From Methanobacterium sp. (GTDB lineage: Archaea > Methanobacteriota > Methanobacteria > Methanobacteriales > Methanobacteriaceae), in NCBI GenBank assembly GCA_003158115.1, contig PMGM01000053.1, forward strand, positions 29,156-37,769: a stretch of 8,614 nt of DNA, given 5' to 3'. Each line of letters begins with the position of its first letter. Position 1 is the first letter of the stretch. Below the pieces are notes generated by a model. The model had not been told where the DNA came from. It worked only from the letters and a program-made list of their open reading frames with translations, and ran no database searches. This document shows positions 1 through 4,903 of this stretch, piece by piece. The position numbers and the translations under genes are program-made.

Positions 1-1538
1 CCTACAGCAGCTATACCTGGTAGGTGCATCAGTTTTTCGGTTACCTCAGGATTTATCATGTTGGCAACTTCCACTGCAAGTGCTCCAGCTGTTATCTGTG
101 AATCTCCTCCAACTAAGTAGGGATTTACATGTACATCGACATATTCATCAACAGCAACTGTTTTATTAACAACTTCTCCAGGGAAGTGATGGTCAACAAC
201 CACTACTTCGATATCGTAAATTTTAACCTTCATAAGAGCCAGCATATCTTCTTCTGTTGATCCATTGTCTAATAAAACAATGAGTGGTAATTTTTGGCCA
301 TGTCTTTCAACATCTTCGAGTGCAAATGATAGGTCTTTAACAACATCTTCAATCTCGTAAAAAGGTGCTTTACTTGGAGCTCTTTTAAAATAATGCCATT
401 CTGCATCACTATTGTTATTAGCTTCTTTTAAAAGTGGAACAACAGCTTTTTCAATTGCAACTCCTGCACAAATTCCATCTGCATCGGCATGGTGCCTTAC
501 AAGGATGGATCTTCCATCGAGTATGGCTCTTCTTATTGCTTTTGCAGCATTTTGCATCATTGGACGTAGCTGATTAAGTGTTTCACTCTCAATTAAAAAC
601 TCTGTTTCTTCAGGTTCTGCACGTTCATCAATTGCATCATCTATAAGTTTTCTTATGTCAATAGAATCTTGACCGGTGAGTCTGTCAATAGATTCTGATT
701 CTATCTGTATCTTACCACCGTGAAGGTTAACCTCACCCAGTACTTCAACTATGTTACCTGTGTTAACTCCAGGATAAACCCTAACTCCAGGTTCATCAAA
801 GGCCGCTGCCCATGTTGTACCTGTTTCATCTGACACAGTGAATATTGTGGGTCCTGATGTTTGCTGGACTTGTACAACTTCACCAACGATTCTTACAGTT
901 TTGCCCATGTATCTGTTGTTGATCTCATTGATCTTGGTACGTGAAATATTCTTTTTGAGCTTAATAACTTCATATGAACCTTTGATAGTGGATGGTGATA
1001 GATCCACTTCCCCACGTGACCTCTTAATCTCCATTACCTTCACAAATAGTTCTTCCCCAACAGAGTAGCTGGGTGATCGTATTCGTAAAAGTCCAAAAAC
1101 CTTTTTAGACAGGCTTACAAATACCCCATAGTTTTCTACCCTTGTTATTTTACCTTTGTATTCACTACCTATTTCAAGGTCGTCCATGTCACATGCTGGA
1201 TGGAGTACGTAAACTATGTCCTTGGGTTGGCAGTCGCTGCAGTAATCTCCATTTTCTAGGGCTGTACCACATTTTCTGCAGACATTTAACTCACCTTCTC
1301 CACTACATTCTGCACATTCTTCAGTTACTTCGATTTCACCCTTTCCATTACATGCTCCACAAGGAACATCCTGTTCTTCATCAAGTTCGAATCGTTTAAC
1401 TGCGTTTGATGATACTCCTTTAAAGTGGTTTTTAAGATCCACCTCACTTTTAACACCTGTTCCATGGCAGCTTTCACATACCTTGTAACTTGTGACATTA
1501 TAACCTTTACCTTTACATTCTATACATTTCTTTATCAT
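1..1538 (-). CDS. Archaeal RecJ-like DHH phosphoesterase with DnaJ-type zinc fingers, S1 and OB domains (C-terminus off the left edge)
   Basis: Predicted nuclease or phosphoesterase acting on single-stranded nucleic acid in the cytoplasm; 512 residues are visible and the frame is still open at base 1. Six CxxC pairs suggest three zinc sites: C5/C8 with C21/C24 and C60/C63 with C75/C78, both of DnaJ CxxCxGxG type, then a ribbon C87/C90 with C100/C103. An S1-like domain follows (about 122-180, GKITRVENYGVFVSL), then an OB fold (about 211-286, GKTVRIVGEVVQV). The DHH core begins near 340: motif I RHHADADG (348-355), motif II LLDNGST (422-428), motif III DHH (449-451) and a later GGDSQITAGA (477-486). 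The remaining DHH and DHHA1 parts would lie beyond the window. The ATG at 1538 has GAGGT 5 nt upstream (1544-1548). The layout matches the archaea-specific RecJ-like family with DnaJ-type fingers. The exact substrate is not known from sequence. It lies 49 bp downstream of the lipoprotein gene, so co-transcription is possible; an AT-rich TATA-like stretch at 1563-1577 is the alternative. Confidence 0.93.
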   Translation of the reverse strand, partial: MIKKCIECKGKGYNVTSYKVCESCHGTGVKSEVDLKNHFKGVSSNAVKRFELDEEQDVPCGACNGKGEIEVTEECAECSGEGELNVCRKCGTALENGDYCSDCQPKDIVYVLHPACDMDDLEIGSEYKGKITRVENYGVFVSLSKKVFGLLRIRSPSYSVGEELFVKVMEIKRSRGEVDLSPSTIKGSYEVIKLKKNISRTKINEINNRYMGKTVRIVGEVVQVQQTSGPTIFTVSDETGTTWAAAFDEPGVRVYPGVNTGNIVEVLGEVNLHGGKIQIESESIDRLTGQDSIDIRKLIDDAIDERAEPEETEFLIESETLNQLRPMMQNAAKAIRRAILDGRSILVRHHADADGICAGVAIEKAVVPLLKEANNNSDAEWHYFKRAPSKAPFYEIEDVVKDLSFALEDVERHGQKLPLIVLLDNGSTEEDMLALMKVKIYDIEVVVVDHHFPGEVVNKTVAVDEYVDVHVNPYLVGGDSQITAGALAVEVANMINPEVTEKLMHLPGIAAV

Positions 1539-1587
1539 TCTTAACCTCTAAAAATCAGTATTTTTTATATTATATCCCATACTTTAA

Positions 1588-2079
1588 TTATTTAAATTTT
1601 GTCGGGTTTTGCTTAACTATATTCTCTCTTTGATTGTTAAATGTAGTTGCATCATCCATATATCCATTAGCATCACTCGAATAAATATTAGCGTTTATTG
1701 TATCGTTATCCTGTAAATATGGGATTGCTGTTTTGAGTTCGTTTGTAGCATTGATCTTGGCATCTATTTCATTTAAAACAGACTGCATATAACTAGCATA
1801 AACTGTATCATTGGAATCTTGAGCGTATGTTAAACCTTGGCTAGCTAATGATCGTGCCTGATTATATTCTGAAGAAGCATTATTACACTCAGCTAATGCG
1901 GCACTATAAAGAAATTCATTGGTATAGGTCCCTGCAGTGTTATAGTCTCCATCTCCAGTTTTTAGATGTGAGTTAATGGATACTGATAGGGAATCAATCT
2001 TTGATGAGTCGGACTGTATGCATCCACTTAAAAAAACGACTATGATCACTAAACCCAAAATTATAATCTTATTATTCAT
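1588..2079 (-). CDS. Small predicted lipoprotein, secreted and probably N-glycosylated, function unknown
   Basis: 163-residue protein with a short basic start (MNNK), a hydrophobic core and a lipobox FLSGC, which would make Cys20 the lipidated first residue of the mature protein. The mature part is hydrophilic, rich in Asn, Ser, Ala and Tyr, and looks helical without any transmembrane segment, so it should sit on the outer face of the membrane. Four N-x-S/T sequons (N67, N90, N110, N125) fit archaeal surface glycosylation. I do not recognise a family beyond 'archaeal lipoprotein'. The frame can also open at a GTG at 2088, three codons earlier. The ATG at 2079 is preferred because AAGTGA (2085-2090), complementary to the 3' end of archaeal 16S rRNA, sits 5 nt before it and overlaps the GTG. 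The DHH gene follows 49 bp downstream on the same strand. Confidence 0.8.
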   Translation of the reverse strand: MNNKIIILGLVIIVVFLSGCIQSDSSKIDSLSVSINSHLKTGDGDYNTAGTYTNEFLYSAALAECNNASSEYNQARSLASQGLTYAQDSNDTVYASYMQSVLNEIDAKINATNELKTAIPYLQDNDTINANIYSSDANGYMDDATTFNNQRENIVKQNPTKFK

Positions 2080-2084
2080 AATAT

Positions 2085-2090
2085 TCACTT
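2085..2090 (-). promoter_or_regulatory. Ribosome binding site deciding the lipoprotein start
   Basis: AAGTGA on the minus strand, 5 nt before the ATG at 2079. It overlaps the alternative GTG start at 2088, which has no good site of its own in front of it. The match to the GGTGA-type archaeal site is partial. Confidence 0.45.
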
Positions 2091-2124
2091 TTAATCCATC
2101 AATAATTTCTGTTTATTTCATCAT

Positions 2125-2139
2125 CCTTAATAATTAAGG
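2125..2139. repeat. Perfect 15-nt palindrome upstream of the lipoprotein gene
   Basis: CCTTAAT-A-ATTAAGG, 7-bp arms around a single base, ending about 46 nt before the lipoprotein start. Read on the minus strand its AT core could act as a TATA element, with transcription starting near 2106, or as an operator covering it. A shorter palindrome, AACTT-A-AAGTT, lies 9 nt further out. Function is inferred from position only. Confidence 0.35.
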
Positions 2140-2504
2140 TTTGTTTTAACTTAAAGTTTTGTAATCAAAATTTACTCAAATTTAATATTATTATTTTTTG
2201 TAATTCATAGTTTCTTAAAAAAAGAATCTCACTATGATTATAATAAAAAGTGGGACTATTTAGAATAATCTTTTTTTATGATATTATTTTTAAATTAAAC
2301 AGATCTATTAAAAAATAATAATAGAATACTCTCAGTATATAAGTTCAAATATATATTCCTTACTAAAGTAAAGAGATTAACACTTGGATCAGTATAATTT
2401 TCGGGATATTAGTGCTAAATTGATTAAAATTCATGCTCCATGATTATAATAATTTGGTTTAATTTGATATTTAAAATAATTGTAACTAATATTATTGATT
2501 ATAC

Positions 2505-2532
2505 ACCATATATTAATATGGTATGTACCATA
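2505..2532. repeat. Overlapping inverted repeats ACCATAT/ATATGGT/TACCATA before tspO, candidate operator
   Basis: Two palindromes share a central arm: ACCATAT-ATTA-ATATGGT (2505-2522) and TATGGTA-TG-TACCATA (2517-2532). They lie 63-90 bp before the tspO ATG. If the TATATTAA core (2509-2516) is the TATA box, the second palindrome falls between it and a start point near 2539, a usual repressor position in archaea. A related 20-nt palindrome lies downstream of tspO at 3187-3206. Confidence 0.45.
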
Positions 2533-2576
2533 CTGTATTATGATTAGTTTTTGATATAATATGAAATAAATAGATT

Positions 2577-2584
2577 GAGGAGGT
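2577..2584 (+). promoter_or_regulatory. Strong ribosome binding site of tspO
   Basis: GAGGAGGT ends 10 nt before the ATG at 2595. An in-frame TTG at 2586 is only 1 nt away from it, too close to be used, so this site places the tspO start at 2595. Confidence 0.8.
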
Positions 2585-2594
2585 TTTGGTTAAT

Positions 2595-3083
2595 ATGAAT
2601 AGTTTTAATATTCATGAAATCCCGAAATTGATTGTTTCAATATTAGTTGTATTTTTAGCAGGAGCTGTTGGAACAGTTTATACTTTAAAGCAAATAACAA
2701 CTTGGTACGTTTCTTTAATAAAACCCGCCTGGACACCTCCAAATTGGGCATTTGGACCTATATGGAGCACATTATATGTTCTTATGGGAATATCTTTGTT
2801 TTTAGTTTGGAGAGAAGGTTTAGAAAGAAAAGATGTAAAAATAGCTATCCTTGTATTTGCTGCACAACTTGTGATAAATGTTGTATGGTCATTAGTATTC
2901 TTTGCTAGCCACAACATATTTGGCGGTTTAGTAATGGTAATAATTCTCTGGATATCAGTTCTAATTACTATCTTAGTTTTCTACCGTATTTCTAAACCTG
3001 CAGCATTAATATTAATTCCATACCTGATCTGGGTAACCATTGCAGGATACCTAAACTACACAGTATTCCTATTAAATCCATAA
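2595..3083 (+). CDS. tspO: TspO/MBR family membrane protein
   Basis: 162-residue integral membrane protein of the TspO (tryptophan-rich sensory protein / peripheral benzodiazepine receptor) family, usual length about 155-170. The family binds porphyrins and other hydrophobic ligands; bacterial members are linked to tetrapyrrole and stress responses, and the archaeal role is not settled. Five hydrophobic segments are visible, roughly 9-30, 53-72, 82-103, 108-130 and 136-158. Family signatures in order are KPAWTPPNWAFGPIW (43-57), the loop-one region with the WxPP core; QLVINVVWSLVFF (91-103); and IPYLIWVTIAGYLN (141-154). The start is chosen from the ribosome site at 2577-2584. The gene stands alone: divergent from the lipoprotein gene and convergent with tfe. 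It has its own hairpin/T-tract terminator and palindromic elements on both sides. Confidence 0.92.
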   Translation: MNSFNIHEIPKLIVSILVVFLAGAVGTVYTLKQITTWYVSLIKPAWTPPNWAFGPIWSTLYVLMGISLFLVWREGLERKDVKIAILVFAAQLVINVVWSLVFFASHNIFGGLVMVIILWISVLITILVFYRISKPAALILIPYLIWVTIAGYLNYTVFLLNP

Positions 3084-3103
3084 GAATACTTTTTATTTTT
3101 TTT
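3062..3103 (+). terminator. Hairpin plus T-tract terminator of tspO
   Basis: AGTATTC (3062-3068) pairs with GAATACT (3084-3090) as a perfect 7-bp stem with a 15-nt loop that contains the stop codon. A run of T with a single A (3090-3103) follows at once. Archaeal termination mainly needs the T-tract, which is clear here. Confidence 0.7.
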
Positions 3104-3186
3104 AATCATGAAAATAAATTAGATCTTAACTAAGTAGTTGTAGATACTATTTTAGATGAATTAGTTGAAAATGAGAATTTAGATAG

Positions 3187-3206
3187 AAATGGTATTGATA
3201 CCATTT
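3187..3206. repeat. Perfect 20-nt palindrome between tspO and tfe
   Basis: AAATGGTAT-TG-ATACCATTT, 9-bp arms around two bases. It shares the ATGGTA..TACCAT core with the palindrome before tspO (2517-2532). It lies 104 bp after the tspO stop and 57 bp beyond the tfe stop. It could be a second operator half of a tspO regulator, a transcript-end hairpin, or chance; only weak T-richness follows it. Confidence 0.45.
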
Positions 3207-3242
3207 ACTAATCTTTTAACGGTTTAATCAAATATTAAATAT

Positions 3243-3263
3243 AATACTATAGATTTCAGTATT
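3243..3263 (-). terminator. Weak hairpin at the end of tfe
   Basis: On the minus strand AATACT (3258-3263) pairs with AGTATT (3243-3248) around a 9-nt loop, starting in the tfe stop codon and followed by AT-rich sequence with only short T runs. It mirrors the tspO terminator in sharing the AGTATT word and in overlapping a stop codon. Confidence 0.35.
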
Positions 3264-3784
3264 TATATGATTGAGTTAATATTTAGTTTTACCATGGATG
3301 ATATGGCTTCTTTCTCCTTTAAAAGTTCCAATATTATCTTAGAATTATCTTGATGTTTAAGAGAATCACCACAAATAGGACATTCAAAGTTATGATCAGA
3401 TGCGTTTTCAAATTTGTATCTATGATTGTTGGATTTACAAACAAAGAACATGTTTTCTTCTTCATATTTAATGGATTTTTCAATTTCTGCTGATATGTTT
3501 ACATATTTACTTTGAATAATTTCACATACCCTTTCTTGTTTAAATTTCCAGCTGTAAATGTCACCCGTGTTATCGGGATCCTCTATACGATTGTAAGTTG
3601 CAAGGCCTGCAGAGTGTAAGTCATATAAAACTTTCCGAATAATAGTCAAATTTATACCCGTTTCCTCGGCAATATCAAAATCAGATGTTACACCACTTAA
3701 TATACATCCGATAACAGAAACACTGCTTTCTTCATCATGAGTTATATCAATTAATATCTCTTGAACTATTGGATCAGTTAGCAT
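3263..3784 (-). CDS. tfe: Transcription initiation factor E (TFE, alpha subunit)
   Basis: 173-residue archaeal counterpart of TFIIE-alpha, usual length about 170-180. It helps TBP, TFB and RNA polymerase open promoters and binds the polymerase clamp. The N-terminal winged helix spans about 1-85, with TDPIVQEIL (3-11), DIAEETGINLTIIRKVLYDL (37-56, helix-turn-helix) and the wing ending in IYSWKF (76-81), typical of the family. A charged linker helix (83-110) leads to the zinc ribbon: FFVC116KSNNH121RYKF, then FEC135PIC138G. The first zinc pair is Cys/His rather than CxxC. The ribbon ends with the family-typical DNSKI (146-150). GTG at 3790 is an alternative in-frame start, but it lies inside the ribosome site GAGGTG (3788-3793), so the ATG at 3784 is preferred. 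The gene converges on tspO and stands alone. Confidence 0.92.
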   Translation of the reverse strand: MLTDPIVQEILIDITHDEESSVSVIGCILSGVTSDFDIAEETGINLTIIRKVLYDLHSAGLATYNRIEDPDNTGDIYSWKFKQERVCEIIQSKYVNISAEIEKSIKYEEENMFFVCKSNNHRYKFENASDHNFECPICGDSLKHQDNSKIILELLKEKEAISSMVKLNINSII

Positions 3785-3787
3785 GTA

Positions 3788-3793
3788 CACCTC
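3788..3793 (-). promoter_or_regulatory. Ribosome binding site of tfe
   Basis: GAGGTG on the minus strand, 3 nt before the ATG at 3784. It contains the GTG at 3790 that would otherwise be read as a longer start. Confidence 0.6.
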
Positions 3794-3850
3794 TTTTCTG
3801 GAATAATAACGTAAATATCTAATTATTCAGTTTTACACCCGGAAAATTTT

Positions 3851-3860
3851 TTATTATAAA
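3851..3860 (-). promoter_or_regulatory. Probable TATA box of tfe
   Basis: TTTATAATAA on the minus strand. Archaeal spacing of about 26 bp puts the transcript start near 3830, giving a leader of roughly 45 nt that includes the ribosome site. The AT-rich background lowers certainty. Confidence 0.4.
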
Positions 3861-3941
3861 TTTTATTATTCTTTTTTACACATTTTCCACCTGATTTTTT
3901 GACCAAAATAACTTATATAGGTTTTATAGTCTCATTTAGTC

Positions 3942-4088
3942 CTAAACTAATAATACTATTCCTATTCCTAGTAAAAAATAATCTAAAAAGTTAAAATCTA
4001 GATTAATAAGTATTAATCCAATTAAAATAGAGAGAAGTCCAAAAATATAAAAAGTCTTAGAATTTTCAAATAACATTTTTGAATTCAT
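3942..4088 (-). CDS. Possible 48-residue two-helix membrane protein, unknown
   Basis: Reading from the ATG at 4088 to TAG at 3942 gives a short polar N-terminus (MNSKMLFENSK), a hydrophobic helix (about 12-29, rich in Leu, Ile and Gly), a short turn with two Asp (NLDFNFLDY) and a second hydrophobic stretch to the C-terminus (38-48). This is an ordered pattern for a mini membrane protein, not a random low-complexity frame. A TATA-like TTTATAAAAA lies upstream at 4131-4140 with a predicted start near 4110. No good Shine-Dalgarno is present; GGAAT is the best. I know no family for it. It could be a remnant of a longer gene or chance in AT-rich DNA. Confidence 0.45.
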   Translation of the reverse strand: MNSKMLFENSKTFYIFGLLSILIGLILINLDFNFLDYFLLGIGIVLLV

Positions 4089-4130
4089 ATTATTCCGGCT
4101 TTTTTGTTTAATATCCCGAATTACTATAAA

Positions 4131-4140
4131 TTTTTATAAA
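4131..4140 (-). promoter_or_regulatory. TATA-like element before the 48-residue ORF
   Basis: TTTATAAAAA on the minus strand, about 48 bp before the ATG at 4088. Predicted transcription start near 4110, leader about 22 nt. Its position agrees with the small ORF and gives that ORF some support. Confidence 0.4.
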
Positions 4141-4266
4141 GAATTTTTTTTATTCCAATGATTCATATGATGATTCAAGTACTTATAATCTGCTATTAGA
4201 GAATTATAATACACATATAATGAACAAAATACAGTAAATTTTGAAATTAAATGATAATATCACATT

Positions 4267-4279
4267 TCACTAATAGTGA
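4267..4279. repeat. Palindrome TCAC-N5-GTGA, outer copy
   Basis: TCACT-AAT-AGTGA, nested in a wider inverted repeat TATCAC (4258-4263) with GTGATA (4276-4281). It shares the CAC-N5-GTG core with the pair at 4512-4546. A candidate regulator site, from sequence symmetry only. Confidence 0.35.
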
Positions 4280-4511
4280 TAAAATTGAATTAATCAGTAC
4301 CATAAATAAGATAGTCAATCATAAAATGGACAATAAATTAACCATAAATCTTCAATTATCCTCTTTTTTTATTAAAGAATGCAAATTCTATATTGAAAAA
4401 TAAAATAAGCATATAAAACAATAAAAAGATATGTTAATAAAGATATGCTCAAATTTATCAAATTTTAGGATTTTATTACTTTTGCTTTAAATATAAATAG
4501 AGGATTAGACA

Positions 4512-4546
4512 TACACTTCAAGTGTAAAAGATATCACATTTTGTGA
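4512..4546. promoter_or_regulatory. Tandem palindromes with a CAC-N5-GTG core, candidate operator
   Basis: TACACTT-C-AAGTGTA (4512-4526, 7-bp arms) and TCACA-TTT-TGTGA (4534-4546, 5-bp arms). Their centres are 21 bp apart, about two helical turns, so two dimers could bind the same face. They lie just downstream of a TATA-like TTTAAATATAAATA (4486-4499), about where transcription would start near 4520. The next gene on that strand is ppx, 358 bp downstream, so a long leader, a non-coding RNA, or a distant operator are all possible. Confidence 0.4.
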
Positions 4547-4669
4547 AAAAAAATTAAATAAAATTTTCAGATACAAATAAGATAAAAATTAAGACTAATA
4601 GGGCTATTTAAATAGACATAAAAAGAAGAATTGATAATATATAAGATAAAAACAGTTTATACAGTAGAT

Positions 4670-4700
4670 ATCCAATTATTAGAGGATATAATTATTGGAT
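4670..4700. repeat. 31-nt imperfect stem-loop in the region before ppx
   Basis: Arm 4670-4681 (ATCCAATTATTA) pairs with 4689-4700 (TAATTATTGGAT), 11 of 12 positions matching, with a 7-nt loop GAGGATA. No T-tract follows directly. If a long ppx-ppk leader is transcribed, this would be its clearest RNA structure. Confidence 0.4.
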
Positions 4701-4890
4701 GAATGAAATTTCCATTTAGAGTTAATTCAAGTTTAAACATTTTTGTATTATTATAATTATGAAAATAAACAAATATAGTATTAGAAAAAAAATTTGATTT
4801 CACTAAAAAATTTAAAGATATAATTAAGCAACGAAAGGAAAAATGTTGAAGGATAATTAGAATATTTATTTTAGATTTCCTTCTTATAAT

Positions 4891-4895
4891 GAGGT
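4891..4895 (+). promoter_or_regulatory. Ribosome binding site deciding the ppx start
   Basis: GAGGT, 8 nt before the ATG at 4904. It overlaps and follows the in-frame upstream ATG at 4889, which has no such site, so the shorter start is preferred. Confidence 0.7.
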
Positions 4896-4903
4896 TATTA
4901 TCG

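Larger units (their letters stand above)
2089..2594. other. AT-rich intergenic region between divergent lipoprotein and tspO genes
   Basis: No frame longer than about a dozen codons with a start signal was seen on either strand. It holds the palindrome at 2125-2139. A possible stem TCTCACT/AGTGGGA (2227-2233 with 2249-2255, one G-U pair) encloses a 15-nt loop. A TATA-like TATATAAG (2336-2343) on the plus strand has a small TTACT-AA-AGTAA palindrome (2360-2371) near the expected start point but no gene directly behind it. The inverted repeats before tspO are at 2505-2532. A second TATA-like stretch at 2551-2562 lies too close to the tspO ribosome site to be its obvious promoter. Confidence 0.6.
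4089..4903. other. Long AT-rich gene-free region before ppx-ppk
   Basis: About 800 bp with no convincing gene. The longest frames with a start are about 25 codons (such as ATG at 4327) and look non-coding. It does hold ordered elements: palindromes TCACT-AAT-AGTGA (4267-4279), TACACTT-C-AAGTGTA (4512-4526) and TCACA-TTT-TGTGA (4534-4546). A TATA-like TTTAAATATAAATA (4486-4499) stands just before the last two. A perfect 12-nt palindrome CTATTTAAATAG (4604-4615) could itself be a TATA box. A 31-nt imperfect stem-loop lies at 4670-4700. Nearer the operon, GATATAATTAAG (4816-4827) is a candidate promoter giving a leader of about 58 nt. Confidence 0.6.

Noticed and set aside
838..1399. Two plus-strand frames (838-1068 and 1142-1399) inside the DHH gene
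   Set aside because: They are antisense to a clearly coding region with recognised zinc-finger, S1, OB and DHH motifs, and their translations resemble no protein.
2227..2255. Stem TCTCACT/AGTGGGA as a terminator or small RNA
   Set aside because: It has a 15-nt loop, needs a G-U pair and lacks an adjacent T-tract, and no gene ends nearby.
2678..2917. Frames on either strand inside tspO (2678-2917 minus, 2702-2908 plus)
   Set aside because: Shadows of tspO, which has all family motifs.
3134..3211. 25 open codons (VVVDTILDELVENENL...) ending in TAA between tspO and tfe
   Set aside because: The composition is protein-like, but there is no start codon, a stop stands directly before it, and it is too short to tell from chance; it also contains the 20-nt palindrome.
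4327..4404. 25-codon plus-strand frame starting at ATG 4327
   Set aside because: No ribosome site and AT-driven composition (Lys, Asn, Ile, Phe); expected by chance.
4843..4860. Mini-ORF MLKDN with a GGA-type site before ppx, possible leader peptide
   Set aside because: Five codons, with no repeated control codons and no attenuator-like hairpin after it.
4889..4903. Longer ppx start adding MRLLS
   Set aside because: No ribosome site in front of it; GAGGT lies just inside this extension and serves the ATG at 4904.
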